Shown here piece by piece: positions 53,547 through 64,000 of a stretch of 64,000 nucleotides of DNA. Made by a program: the position numbers and the translations under genes. Every line of letters starts with the position of its first letter. The first letter of the stretch is position 1. The notes beneath the pieces were generated by a model that was not told the origin of the DNA, ran no database searches, and saw nothing but the letters and a program-made list of their open reading frames with translations. The stretch is from Ceratopteris richardii (lineage: Eukaryota; Streptophyta; Polypodiopsida; Polypodiales; Pteridaceae), in contig CM035412.1 of NCBI GenBank assembly GCA_020310875.1, positions 134,088,773 through 134,152,772 of the forward strand. The letters run 5' to 3'.

Positions 53547-56500
53547 TTATGCATGATGTGGGGTTTTGGTGTATGAATTTATACAAGGTTTGGTTGAGGG
53601 TGAATTATTACAAGGGTGGAGTTTAAACGGGGTGGGAGAATTGTTAGATAAGGGGGTACAAGAAGACGTCTGGATACGTTTCGGTATCCATTTCCTAAGA
53701 GTCTTTGAGTGGGTGGTGTGTTTCTGCTGAGGGACAAAAAGTGGTATCGGGTTCGATGGTATTGAAGGATGGAAAGATTTCTGAGGGGTATATATTACAT
53801 GGCTTGAGGGTTGAACTATAATACATTGCTTGGGTACCCAAATCTGCGTGGGTGTGGGTCGATTGATAAGATACTTCTTGGCGATCCAAATCTGTCGAGT
53901 ATTTGTACTTGTAGAAGAAGATCGAGGGGACTTTGGATACTGACTCTGCTTCTTTTGAAACTTTGTCCTGTTCTTGTCTACAGTGTTGCCAATAGCCTGT
54001 GGTTGCTGTCCTTTTGGCACCCATATTTGTCTCGTGCCACTTGTTCTGTGATGTTGATACTGCTGCTTTCTTTGCCTTGTGTGGTGGTGTCGTCGGTCTG
54101 GGTTCCTCTGTTGTGGTTGACTCATTCGTGGTTGGGTTTGAGAGGTCCATTGGACGCTCTGCTTTGGAAAAGAAGGGAGATCCAACACTTGCGTGACCTG
54201 CGCATTAGGAAGTGATTCATTATTTATCTTTAATCTAGGCCAGTCCGCAGCAAGTTTGGAAGGATGAGCACCGCAGGGTGTTGTGCTCATTTGGCCGCTG
54301 ATGCAACCCACCTGACCGCTAATTGTGTCCATCTGCCCTAGCGGTTGGGTAGCTGCCCCTTCTAGTTTGCAGGAAGCCCCAGGGAAGATCTCCTGTCGTC
54401 CTTCTGATTGACAACTATCCATAGCCAAGCCCGAGTGGGTTGGTGTAGACGTAACGTGACTGATCTAACCCAAGATCTCCCGGTCTTCCGTCGCATGCAT
54501 TTCATAGGGTCTAGGGTTACAAACCTCAGTTGGAATGCCGTTAGGGAAGTCAAGCTGTATCACTCGCTTCTGTTCTAAGGTTCCAATCTGTAAGGAGCCT
54601 TGTCTAAGATTTAGGTCCACTGAGTGATCGTATAGCCAATCTTGGCCAAGGATTAGGGGTTCTATCAGGTCGTCATCATGGCACACTAGTAGCTTCGCTG
54701 TCATGGTCACTTCCTTAATGAGGATAGGAAGGTCCACCTCACCCATGCAAGGGGTTTCCATGCCTCCTAGCCCTATGAGGTATGCCTCAATTGGCCGCAT
54801 TTCTATTCCTGAATCCTTATAGTGGGACCATCTAATCGCACTAGTCGCAGCACCTGAGTCAATTAAAGCCCTGAGCTCTTGGCAAGGGTTGTCGTGCTCT
54901 AGCCTGACTGTAATGAATGGTCTCCTGTCCACTATACTAGGATGAGTGGTTGACTTTACTTGACACATGGCCATGGGATATCTGGGTGTAGTTTCCAGAT
55001 GGTTATAATGTTCACTCCCTAGTCCTTGTCTTCTTAACTTCATGCGTTTAATGCGTTCTATTGCTTCTGCCTGAGCTTCCGCTCGTATTCTATTTTCTTC
55101 CTCCTTACGCTTCTTTGCCAACGTGAGTCGTCTAAGCATATCCTCAGTAAGAGGTTCCTGATATAGCTTGACTGTACAGCCACTAATATAATTAGGCATT
55201 ACGTCTCCTTCTAAGTGGCTAACTGTACTGCTCCACTTGTTGAGAGTCTGTTAATGATCATAGGTCCATAACCTTGCTTTTCTAACTTCCGTGTGTGTTG
55301 TTTCAACGTATATACTAGAACTAAATCTCCTTCTTTTAGGCCTTTATCTTTCATATGTGCATCAAAATATGCTTTCTGTCGCTTCTTCGCTGCATATATT
55401 CCTGCTGCTGCCTTTAGCTTGGTTTCTCCTAATCGTTCCAAGTCCATTATTCTTGCTGATAATTCATGGCCGGTCCACTGATGTTCTTGTGCAACCTTAA
55501 GGGTCGGTATCAAGAAGTCCAAAGGAAGCACAGCATTCTGACCAAAAACCATCTGAAAGGGAGTTGCATTGACTACGGTCTTGTAGGCCACTCGATATGC
55601 CCAAACAGCGTGGTGTAACTGTTTGTCCCAATCTGAACGTTTGTTGTTCACGAGTTTCGTCAGTACGTTACAAAGGATCTTATTAGTGCTTTCAGCCTGA
55701 CCATTGGCCTGAGGATGATATGGTGCGGATTTCTTGTGAATCACCATAAAATCCTGTAACAAATATTCAATGACTTGGTTTAGAAAGTGAGTGCCTCGAT
55801 CGCTCACTAACTCTATAGGCAGTCCATATCTTGTAAAGACATTCTCAAATAAGAATTTTGCAGTTGTGTGTGCATCATTCTTTTTTGTGGCTTTTGCCTC
55901 TACCCATTTCGTAAGATAATCTGTGGCAACAATAATGTATTCAGCATGTGTACCTTTTGCAGGGGGTTAATGGGTCCTACAAAGTTTATACCCCACTTAG
56001 AAAATGCACGTCCGCCCATCATGGGTTTCAATGGCATTTCATCTCTGCGAGTAGGAAACTGAGTTCTTTGGCACACATCACATCTCTTTACATAGGTATG
56101 AGCATCCATGTGAAGAGTGGGCCACCATAATCCTGCAAAGAGGATGGCTTTGATTATCCTATCGGGTCCAAAATGACCTCCTGCAACACCTTGGTGTGCA
56201 GTCTCTAGTATGCTCAGATAATCGCTCTCATGAACACATTGTCTTAGATATCCATCTCGTCCTCTTTTGTATAGGTTATCGCCAATAAGTGAATAATCTT
56301 GAGCTTCCTGCTCTAGACTGCGTTATCATGCTAAAGTCATTCCTTGAGGGAATGTCTTCGTCCTCAAGTATGTCACTAATTGTTCACTCCAGTCTGGTGT
56401 GAGAGACACGTGATATAATGTAGCATGCTCTACTGGTGGTCTTTCACAACAAACATTGCATTCCTTACACAACCTGTAGACATCTGCTTCCATCGTAGGC

Positions 56501-57842
56501 CAATATACTCCTAATCTATGCAGAGTCTGTAATGTTCGATGTTTTGAATGATGTTGCTTTAATGCACCTATGTGTGCTAATTGCAACCAATTCGCATGTT
56601 CTGATTCATCTACACAACAAGCAAGAATCTTTTGATTATCCTGTTTATATATGCTTCCTGCCATTATTTGGTATCTCTGAGACTTGGTAATCTCTCCCTC
56701 TTTGATCTTTATCCTAGGATTCTTGGGTCCGTATGTCAGAATAGGGACTATAGGTTTAGCCCATTCTGGTGCTATCTCAAGGTTAAACAAGTATGCATCT
56801 AGTAGATCATCCGCTACTCCTTGAGGAGCTTCTCCTGAGGTTAATCTTGAAAGGTGGTCCGCTCTAAGATGTGTCTTTCCTTTCCTGACTACTACTTCAA
56901 AATCGTACTCCATGAGTAATAGAAACCAATGTGTTAGTCGTCCTGTGTTACAGGGTTTGTTGACTAGGTACAATAGGGCTTGATGATCCGTAAAGAACTT
57001 GAATTTGTTGGCCAACAAGTAGTGTCTGAACTTCTTTACCGTGTAGATCATCCCTAATCCTTCTCGTTCCGTCGTGGTGTAATTTCTTTCTACTGCGTTC
57101 AATTGTCTGCTCGCGTAAGCTATGGGGAGATCTATGTTACCTTCATTCGTGGGTTGTGCTAACACGCATCCTATGGCATAATTGGATGCATCCACATGTA
57201 CATGGAATGGCTTACTCCAATCTGGGGTTGTCAATATAGGTGCTGAGCACAAGCGTCGTTTAAGTTCATTGAATGAATTTTCACATTCATTTGTCCATTC
57301 GAAATTGGTTAAAAGAGAGTACAAAGGCTTGGCTATTATTGCATACATGTGTATGAATCTCCTATAATATCCACAATGACCCATAAACGCTTGTACCTCT
57401 TTGATGTTCGTCGGCCTAGGTAGATCTGCAATTACTTTTACTTTTTCCTCATCCGTAGAGATTCCATTTTTTGATACAATGTGTCCTAGAATTTTGCCTT
57501 GTTTGACCATGAAAACGCATTTTTCTGGGTTCAAACAAACCTGATATTCTCGACATTTGTCAAATATTTGTCTTAACTCTGGGATATGCGTCTGCCTGAT
57601 ATTAGAATGAGCACATATGTCATTGGCATATACTTCCAAACTCTTGCGTAGGAATTCCTTAGAAACATGACACATGAGTCGCTGGAAAGTGGCGGGTGCA
57701 TTTGTTAAGCCAAATGGCATTACCCGAAATGCAAATATGCCCCATTCAGTGACAAATGCCGTCTTGTGTTGGTCCTCTGGAGCAATGGCTACTTGATTAT
57801 AGCCTAAAAAACCATCAAGGAAGCTGTAAACTTCCTTGCCCG
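53547..57842 (-). pseudogene. GyC pol remnant, 5'-truncated with several lesions
   Basis: RT from AGKEVYSFLDG (57842), with the catalytic motif read as YANDICAHS instead of YVDDLCAHS (about 57625). RNase H near 57200. First H2C2 module 56676-56437. Then two adjacent stops (TGA TAA near 56331-56326) where GyA has CGA CAA. Second H2C2 module 56311-56066. A G run near 55965 has lost one G relative to GyA, shifting the frame in integrase. One base is lost near 55212 (CTAAGTGG against CTAATGTGG). The second protease-like domain is at 54930-54590 (LIDSGAATSA, LILGQDWL). A TAG near 54465 replaces a sense codon. The W-V-P-K tail is at 54036-53670 (QIWVPK, QIWIAK, QIWVPK, RKWIPK). Clearly inactive. 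Confidence 0.92.
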
Positions 57843-58664
57843 CTGTGGGCGCGATTTCTGACGACTGGCGGATCAATTCAGTCGCCTCGCTAACGGCGCA
57901 CGCAGGGTGACTATGCAGGACAGGTACAAGTATAACTTTTCCTAAGGTCCGTAAGGTGAAGCGTTCCTATAAAGTTCAACTGCATCAAAATAAGAAGGTA
58001 GGATAATCTTTTCACTAACTATTTGATCTTTTATAGTTTCGTTTGTTTCTTCTTGGATATTTTCTACGTTTCTATCTACAGTTGGAGGAAAATTTTCTTC
58101 ACTAACACTAGGAGGAACAGTAGAAAGTAAAGTTATAGTTGTTCTAGGATCGTGCAAAGATTCTTCTACTATTACTTCTTTTATTGATTCTTTATCTTCT
58201 ATTGGTTTTGGAAACAACAATTCAAAAGTTGATGAAGGTAGAAAGGAACTATTCGAAGAACTTTCTTTAGACATAAAAGATGATACTAAATTAATAACCA
58301 AAGTCCTATACAACCTCAAGGATGATGTTTATAAATGACAGTCTAAAAGATAGCCTATACAAGCTAATAAAAGTTTCAAACTAAGGACAATCTCTGCTTT
58401 TCAAACTTCAAGTCACATGTGTATCTCCAGTTCGCCAACAGCTTTCTTCAGTTCACCAAGAGGCTGCAATTCTTCATAAATCAAATCTGAAAAAAAACAC
58501 ATGACAGAGTTTAGTATATCTTTTATATAAAAAATAACACTCATTTAGCATTTTCTTTTTTAATAACGTTAAAGTAATTATCTTTCTAAAAACACATATA
58601 TAATAAGTACATTCTTTTATTAAAATATATACTTTACAATAAAAAATTCATTTACATAATTATT
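57843..58664. other. Unassigned segment between GyC and the tandem repeat
   Basis: 57843-57925 is GC-rich (GGCGCGATTTCTGACGACTG, CGCCTCGCTAACGGCGCACG) and differs from its AT-rich surroundings; it may be the end of another element or a rearrangement junction. A minus-strand open frame follows at 58319-57942. From 58330 I see only AT-rich DNA. Confidence 0.4.
57942..58319 (-). CDS. Hypothetical 125-residue frame, possibly a fragment
   Basis: Contains ESSSNSSFLPSSTFELLFPK, a Glu/Ile/Val-rich middle and SEKIILPSYFDAVELYRNAS. Acidic and Ser-rich, with no domain I recognise, no upstream promoter and no partner. The composition looks more like protein than chance. It could be a spacer from a retroelement polyprotein or an exon fragment. 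Low confidence that it is expressed. Confidence 0.25.
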   Translation of the reverse strand: MRLYRTLVINLVSSFMSKESSSNSSFLPSSTFELLFPKPIEDKESIKEVIVEESLHDPRTTITLLSTVPPSVSEENFPPTVDRNVENIQEETNETIKDQIVSEKIILPSYFDAVELYRNASPYGP

Positions 58665-58753
58665 TAATATACATTAACATACATTGCTTACTCATAATCA
58701 TACATTTAACTAACATACATTCATGCATAAATAATCATACATAAACATACATG

Positions 58754-59040
58754 CACATGCACTAAATGAACATGCATACAACATGCATATACATAAATGC
58801 ACATAAACATACATGCATGAACATACATGCATAGACATAAATGATTATCTTGCATACACATGCACTAAATGAACATGCATACAACATGCATATACATAAA
58901 TGCACATAAACATACATGCATGAACATACATGCATAGACATAAATGATTATCTTGCATACACATGCACTAAATGAACATGCATACAACATGCATACAACA
59001 TGCATATACATAAATGCACATAAACATACATGCATGAATA
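58754..59040. repeat. 103-bp tandem repeat, nearly three units
   Basis: Units start at CACATGCACTAAATGAACAT at 58754, 58857 and 58960, giving a period of exactly 103 bp. The third unit has an extra CATGCATACAA-like insert and is cut at 59040 by CoJ. Units are built of CATGCATR-like words; looser CATACAT-rich DNA precedes them from about 58665. Confidence 0.9.
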
Positions 59041-59267
59041 TGTTGGAGTTAGACGTCTGCGGAAGCACGCGAACAGCACAAGGAAGAAGAAGAAGCTTGG
59101 AGCACAACACACAAGACTGAATGTATTACTAGAGAATGTACAAAGATAAGTAGCCCATTAGGGCAATAGGCGTATATACATGCCGGGGGAAAGAAACCTC
59201 CTAAAGAGGGAAAAAAGTGCCCCGGCGGTCCTAGAGTGTTCACACACATCACTACCTAAATATATCA
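59041..59267 (-). repeat. CoJ 3' LTR (227 bp)
   Basis: Plus-strand TGTTGGAGTTAG to AAATATATCA; next to the purine tract at 59271-59284 (minus CCCAGGGGGGATT). TATATA at 59173-59178 may be the core promoter on the minus strand. Short for a copia LTR but with proper TG...CA ends. Confidence 0.88.
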
Positions 59268-59322
59268 ATAAATCCCCCCTGGGAGTGATGCGGTGAACAA
59301 GAAGTGCCGAGCTATGTGGAAA

Positions 59323-62300
59323 TCACTCCACAAAAGGAAGTAAGCCCAAAGCTTTGCGGAAAGCTTCAAACTTCTCCCTAGGCAGAGCCTTCGTGAAAAG
59401 GTCTGCAATGTTCTCCTGCGTGGGCACATATGCCAAGCTGATCTCCCCAGCAGAGAACCTCTCCCTGACATAGTGATAATGCACCTCAATGTGCTTAGTG
59501 CGAGCATGGAACACAGGGTTCCTCGCAACTGCCAATGCGCTCTGACTGTCAGTGAAGATGGTGGTGGCAGAAGACTGGCCAACACCCAAATCAGCCATAA
59601 GGCGTCTGAGCCACACACACTCAACAGTCGCTGTGAAAGCTGCCCTATACTCAGCCTCACAACTGGAAGTGGCCACAGTAGGCTGCTTCTTGCTCAACCA
59701 AGATATACATGAGCTACCAAGCATGAAGCAAAAACCACTGGTGGACACACGAGTGTCATAGCAACCAGCCCAATCTGAGTCAGAAAAAGCATGCAAATCT
59801 GGCGGTGGTGATCCCCCCTTGGGATAAAACAACCCAAGTAGCCGAGTACCACTCAAGTAGCGAAAGATGCGCTTAACCGCTTTCCAATGCGTGACTCCTG
59901 GGCAATGCATAAACCTGCTCATCTGTGAGACAGCAAACTGAATATCTGGCCGAGTAATGCATAAGTAAATCAAGCATCCAACAGCCTGCTGATAGAGAAC
60001 AGCATCAAATGCATCTCCAGCATCATGAAGACTCAATCGTAAACCTGTCTCCATAGGAGTGGCAATAGGCTTACAGTCTTCAAGGCCAAAACGCTGCAAT
60101 AATGTGTCAATATATTTCGTTTGACACAAAGCCATTCCACCATCAACTTGCATAAACTGAATGCCCAAATAGTGATGCAAATGCCCCAAATCAGACATCT
60201 CAAATGAGGCATGCAAATCAGCCTTGAAATCAGCAATATGCTTCTCAAGAGGACCAGTGAGCAGCATGTCGTCTACATAGACAACAATGATCAGAAGCAC
60301 ATCATTAGCACGCTTAACATATAAGGTGCTTTCAGTTGGACTGTTCTCAAAACCATGTGCAATCAGATAGGCATGTATCTTCTCATACCAAGCACGTGGT
60401 GCTTGCTTTAAACCATATAACGCCTTCTTTAACCTGCACACCTGGTTTTCATGCCCTTTCTGCACAAAGCCACGGGGCTGAAAAACATACACTTCTTCAT
60501 GCAAGTCACCATTCAGAAATGTTGTTTTAATGTCCAACTGATGTACATTCCAACCATGATGGGCTGCAAGTGCACAAATGCTCCGAACAGTAGTCATACG
60601 GCATGTAGGTGCAAAGGTCTCATCAAAATCAATGCCTCTTTCCTGCGCATAACCCTTTGCAACAAGCCTAGCCTTATACCTGTCAATTGTACCATCAGGT
60701 TTACGCTTCAGCTTGTATACCCACTTAGTGCCAATGGCCTTCTTGCCAGGAGGCAAGTCACATAAAGACCATGTACCATTCTTCATTATAGCATCATATT
60801 CAGATTGCATAGCAGCCATCCAATTTTCTGAATTTTGTGCTTCATCAAAAGAAACAGGCTCATTCTCATCACAGAGACTAGATGCAGCCATAGCATAGCA
60901 ATCTGATGCAAAGGAGGTACTATGAGAGCCTGAACGAGTACGATATGACAAAGGTGCATCTAATTTGCTGTCACGCAAAGTCTGCACCAGCCATTTTGGC
61001 ATAGTTTTTGCCTGTTCAATATCAGCTCTCTCATCAACAAGTGCATCATGTAAATCTGCATCAGAAATGGAATGATCTGCATCATCATATGAAACCTGCA
61101 AAGGCTGAGAAGTTGCCTCATTAGGACCAGCACTAGCCTGTCCACCTGTAAAAAGAGGCATCAAAGTATCATACATGTCTTTGGAGCTAACAGATGTCTC
61201 CTTAGTACATGAAAGCAATGGCTGAATAGCATCTTCCACAAAGACAACATCACGGCTAACCAGAATGCGTTTAGTCTGTGGATGATACAGACGATAGCCT
61301 TTACTTTCAGAACTGTACCCAACAAAAATACATTTTACTGCCTTATCATCCAATTTTCTGCGATGTTGTTCAGGCACTAATGCATATGCCAAACAACCAA
61401 AAACACGCAGATGAGCAACAGATGGCTTGCGGTCATGCCAAGCCTCATATGGAGTGATAGACTGCAACGCTTTGGTGGGACACCTGTTCAGTACATATGC
61501 TGCACACATGACAGCCTCAAGCCAGAAACTATGTGGTAAAGCCTGACTTTTGACCATGCACCTCGCCATCTCCATGAGTGACCTGTTCTTTCGTTCAGCA
61601 ACTCCATTCTGTTGAGGTGTATACGGCACTGTACACTGGTGCTTTATCCCACGTTCAGCCAGAAATGCATTAAAATCTGAAGACATATATTCCCCCCCTC
61701 GATCAGAACGGAGGGTGCCCATTTTACATGCTGACCGATTTTCAGCCAAAACCAAAAACTGTTTGAAGCACATGAACACTTCGGACTTTGCTTTGAGTGG
61801 GTATACCCATGCATGCCTAGAAAAATCATCAATGAAAGTCACGAAGTAAAGGTAATTTCCAAAAGAGGGTGTCTGCATAGGACCACAGACATCACTATGT
61901 ACAAGCTGCAATTTCTGCATAGCCCGAACTGAACCATCTTTTGGAAAGGAAGAACGCTGCATTTTGCCCAAAATACAGCCTTCACAAACATGTTTTCCAG
62001 GTGCCTCAAGTTTGGGCAAAGAAGACACCATTTCAGATTTCTGCAGGCGTAACAAACTAGCAAAATTCAGATGACCAAAGCGTGCATGCCAAAGCTTTGC
62101 ATCTGACATAGCCTGAGAATCATGAACTGCACATGCCGAATCATTCACAGATCTTTCATAGTCTATGAGCTTATACAGCCCACGACATAAAATGCCAGAA
62201 GCAATAATCACATCGCCATTTGAGAGATCATGGACTGTACACCTGTCATCAACGAATTTCACAACCAAGCCAATCTTGGCTAATGCAGAAACTGATAACA

Positions 62301-63588
62301 GGTTCTTTTTGATCCCTGGCACAAATAAAGCATCTGACAAAGTGAAAGAACTACCATCAGCAGTAGTCAAAATGATCTTACCAACTCCCATAACAGGATA
62401 AGAGGAGTTATTGGCGCATGTGACAGTATTCCCTGTAGGGGCAGGCTCGAGTGAAGAGAAGAAACTGCGCTGCGAGGTAATATGTTTGGTCGCCCCACTG
62501 TCAAAGTACCAAACATCTGAGTCTACTGCAGACATGCACTGATCATGAGAAGATGGGTCAAAACTGCAGACAGTAGTAAACGCCCATTCTTCTTCCTCCA
62601 CAAGATTTGCAGACTCTGTTTTTGGTGTAGAGGCCTCTGCAACAACCATTGCAGCCTCTTTCTTCTTTGCCTCTTTAGCAGCCAGTTTTGGACAGTTCTT
62701 TATAATATGATCATTTCCTTTACAGTACTTGCAGAACAATTTCTGCTTTTCTGATTTCTTCTCATCTTTATCCTGGTTCTTCGATTGTGCAGCATTTGCA
62801 GATTTCTGCTTACTAGTAGAAGAGCTCCATTTTCCTTTGCCCTTCTGACTAGCCAGGAAAGCTTGATCTGCAACACGCATAATGGACCTGTTCTGCCTGG
62901 ACTGATCTTCCTGCAACAGAACAAAGACTAATTCCTCAAATGACAAGGCATTCGGATTGCCTTTCATCATCAATCGAAGAGTAGAGGCAAAACTCTGATA
63001 TGAATCAGGAAGGCCATTCAGAACGGTCTGCACAAGTGAGCTATCTGGTATAACCTCATCAGCAGAAATCAATTGTTCCTTCAGGTCTTTGATCTTTGTA
63101 AGAAAACTGTCCATAGAATCACCTTCATTCATGTGCTCACTCTCCAACTGTTTTCGGAGGTAAGCAACACGAGCCTCATTCCTAGCCTGGTACAAAGTGG
63201 TAAGTGTATCCCAAGCATCCTTTGCTGTTCTGCAAGAGCGAATGTGAGGGATAATGGCACGTTTGACAGACAAAGCTATCAATGCATGTGCCTGGGCATC
63301 TCTGCCATCCCAACGAATCTGCTCTGCAGTAGGTGCAACAGAAACAGCAGCACGAACAGGAATCTGCGGAATATCATCTTCGACACCATCTTCATCAGCT
63401 CCAACACCTATATTTGCAGTACCTGTCGTTACAGGTGTAACAGGACGTCTTTCAACACCCTGCACAATGTTCCACAATCCTTTTGCAACCAGTACATGTC
63501 GCATCATATAGGCCCATAATGGGTAGTTGGTACCATCCAACTTATCCTCAACAGCCAACATACGGAATACATCACTGCTTTCAGCCAT
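59323..63588 (-). CDS. CoJ gag-pol polyprotein, intact (1,421 residues)
   Basis: Start MAESSDVFRMLAVEDKLDGT is the first ATG of the frame and opens the usual gag motif (DGTNYPLW). Gag to about 240; zinc knuckle CKYCKGNDHIIKNC (about 284); protease WYFDSGATKHIT (about 358); GAG-pre-integrase LWHARFGHLNFASL (about 496); integrase core with LVHSDVCGP (about 562), LRSDRGGEY (about 625) and PQQNGVAERKN (about 660); RT KWVYKLKRKPDGTIDRYKAR (about 953), QLDIKTTFLNGDLHEEVY, ALYGLKQAPRAWYEKI, VVYVDDMLLTG (about 1101); RNase H FSDSDWAGCYDTRVSTSG (about 1269) to HARTKHIEVHYHYVRERFS (about 1359). All catalytic motifs are present with no stop or shift, so the element may be able to move. Gag and pol are in one frame, as is usual for plant copia. 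Confidence 0.96.
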   Translation of the reverse strand: MAESSDVFRMLAVEDKLDGTNYPLWAYMMRHVLVAKGLWNIVQGVERRPVTPVTTGTANIGVGADEDGVEDDIPQIPVRAAVSVAPTAEQIRWDGRDAQAHALIALSVKRAIIPHIRSCRTAKDAWDTLTTLYQARNEARVAYLRKQLESEHMNEGDSMDSFLTKIKDLKEQLISADEVIPDSSLVQTVLNGLPDSYQSFASTLRLMMKGNPNALSFEELVFVLLQEDQSRQNRSIMRVADQAFLASQKGKGKWSSSTSKQKSANAAQSKNQDKDEKKSEKQKLFCKYCKGNDHIIKNCPKLAAKEAKKKEAAMVVAEASTPKTESANLVEEEEWAFTTVCSFDPSSHDQCMSAVDSDVWYFDSGATKHITSQRSFFSSLEPAPTGNTVTCANNSSYPVMGVGKIILTTADGSSFTLSDALFVPGIKKNLLSVSALAKIGLVVKFVDDRCTVHDLSNGDVIIASGILCRGLYKLIDYERSVNDSACAVHDSQAMSDAKLWHARFGHLNFASLLRLQKSEMVSSLPKLEAPGKHVCEGCILGKMQRSSFPKDGSVRAMQKLQLVHSDVCGPMQTPSFGNYLYFVTFIDDFSRHAWVYPLKAKSEVFMCFKQFLVLAENRSACKMGTLRSDRGGEYMSSDFNAFLAERGIKHQCTVPYTPQQNGVAERKNRSLMEMARCMVKSQALPHSFWLEAVMCAAYVLNRCPTKALQSITPYEAWHDRKPSVAHLRVFGCLAYALVPEQHRRKLDDKAVKCIFVGYSSESKGYRLYHPQTKRILVSRDVVFVEDAIQPLLSCTKETSVSSKDMYDTLMPLFTGGQASAGPNEATSQPLQVSYDDADHSISDADLHDALVDERADIEQAKTMPKWLVQTLRDSKLDAPLSYRTRSGSHSTSFASDCYAMAASSLCDENEPVSFDEAQNSENWMAAMQSEYDAIMKNGTWSLCDLPPGKKAIGTKWVYKLKRKPDGTIDRYKARLVAKGYAQERGIDFDETFAPTCRMTTVRSICALAAHHGWNVHQLDIKTTFLNGDLHEEVYVFQPRGFVQKGHENQVCRLKKALYGLKQAPRAWYEKIHAYLIAHGFENSPTESTLYVKRANDVLLIIVVYVDDMLLTGPLEKHIADFKADLHASFEMSDLGHLHHYLGIQFMQVDGGMALCQTKYIDTLLQRFGLEDCKPIATPMETGLRLSLHDAGDAFDAVLYQQAVGCLIYLCITRPDIQFAVSQMSRFMHCPGVTHWKAVKRIFRYLSGTRLLGLFYPKGGSPPPDLHAFSDSDWAGCYDTRVSTSGFCFMLGSSCISWLSKKQPTVATSSCEAEYRAAFTATVECVWLRRLMADLGVGQSSATTIFTDSQSALAVARNPVFHARTKHIEVHYHYVRERFSAGEISLAYVPTQENIADLFTKALPREKFEAFRKALGLLPFVE

Positions 63589-63930
63589 GGCCGGTGACTA
63601 AAATACCTTGATGCAGAAAATTGACTGTATCTCAAAAAGTTGAACGGAACTGCCCAGACGAGTTCTGCTAGACCTGTAGCAGACTTCGAGACGCTTAAAC
63701 TGGCGAACAGAAACTGGTATATACCTTTGGCACAAAAGGACGAAATAGCCTGCACAAGCGCTGCGATAGTGCGTTCGGAGGCCGAAATGAGCTCAGATCG
63801 CGATTTTGGCACCACAGAGCGAAGCAGTTTTGATCTAGGAAACACCCTGAGTATGCTCACCAAATTTCATGCGAATCTGAGACTGCAAACGGAGGAGTGT
63901 CGACGGCACCCTAGAAGAAGCAACGACCTG
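63589..63930 (-). other. CoJ leader
   Basis: 340 bp between gag and primer site. I see no gene or repeat in it. Confidence 0.7.
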
Positions 63931-63941
63931 CTCTGATACCA
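63931..63941 (-). other. CoJ primer-binding site (tRNA-iMet type)
   Basis: Minus strand TGGTATCAGAG, two bases inside the LTR edge. Confidence 0.9.
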
Positions 63942-63943
63942 AT

Positions 63944-64000
63944 TGTTGGAGTTAGACGTCTGCGGAAGCACGCGAACAGCACAAGGAAGAAGAAGAAGCT
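63944..64000 (-). repeat. CoJ 5' LTR, partial
   Basis: TGTTGGAGTTAG onward, identical to 59041-59097; the rest is outside the window. Confidence 0.92.

Larger units (their letters stand above)
48215..57842 (-). mobile_element. GyC: gypsy element, 3' LTR present, 5' part missing
   Basis: Minus strand: 3' LTR, purine tract, 3' ORF region, pol back to the RT motif AGKEVYSFLDG at 57842. Beyond this the sequence is unrelated, so the first part of RT, the first protease, gag, leader and 5' LTR are gone or displaced. It inserted in the CoG LTR; ATATA is the candidate target duplication. Confidence 0.9.
59041..64000 (-). mobile_element. CoJ: apparently intact Ty1/copia element
   Basis: 3' LTR 59041-59267, purine tract, one uninterrupted gag-pol, leader, primer site, 5' LTR from 63944 running off the window. 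The 57 visible bases of the 5' LTR are identical to the 3' LTR. It sits in the 103-bp repeat; GAATA at 59036-59040 is the candidate target duplication. Confidence 0.93.

Overview
The window is a stretch of plant nuclear DNA made almost entirely of nested LTR retrotransposons. I found no host gene I can defend. The case for a land plant is: Ty3/gypsy pol with a primer-binding site matching the 3' end of plant tRNA-Asp, Ty1/copia elements with the initiator-Met type primer site (TGGTATCAGAG), TG...CA LTRs, dense nesting, and decay through stop codons and short indels. The species cannot be told from the sequence; a large-genome plant is likely.

Layout. (1) 1-5663: Gy1, a plus-strand gypsy element cut by the window edge inside RT, with an open pol and a 3' LTR. 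(2) 5664-17724: GyA, a minus-strand gypsy element with 5' LTR, tRNA-Asp primer site, repeat-rich leader, gag-protease, full pol and the start of a 3' ORF, where Gy1 has inserted. (3) 17725-25286: GyB, a plus-strand gypsy element whose pol is interrupted by GyA, with its own 3' ORF. (4) 25345-30800: GyD, an old deletion derivative of the same lineage, ending in an LTR cut by copia element CoE. (5) 30801-about 34245: CoE, a decayed copia. (6) 34060-35815: mostly unassignable DNA. (7) 35815-36304: CoF, a copia RT fragment, invaded by CoG (minus strand; LTR 36305-36603, body to 40612 and 46583-47970, second LTR 47971-48214). CoG is split by CoI, a complete but decayed copia (40613-46582) with 1.0-kb LTRs and a 5-bp target duplication. 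(8) 48215-57842: GyC, a minus-strand relative of GyA inserted in the CoG LTR and truncated at its 5' end in RT. (9) 57843-59040: unassigned DNA plus a 103-bp tandem repeat. (10) 59041-64000: CoJ, an apparently young, intact copia.

The most notable content is the gypsy lineage shared by Gy1, GyA, GyB and GyC. Its polyprotein reads protease, RT, RNase H, two tandem copies of the integrase H2C2 zinc-binding module with identical spacing, DDE integrase, a second retropepsin-like domain, and a tail of four or five spaced W-V-P-K motifs. GyA, GyB, GyC and GyD also carry a long 3' ORF in the envelope position. It has no visible membrane segment, and in GyA and GyC it is preceded by a candidate splice acceptor. 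GyA has fifteen exact copies of TCGCGATGG in its leader. In the CoG leader there is a sequence with the internal promoter spacing of 5S rRNA. Gag would form particles, pol would provide processing, copying and integration, and the 3' ORF product is of unknown role.
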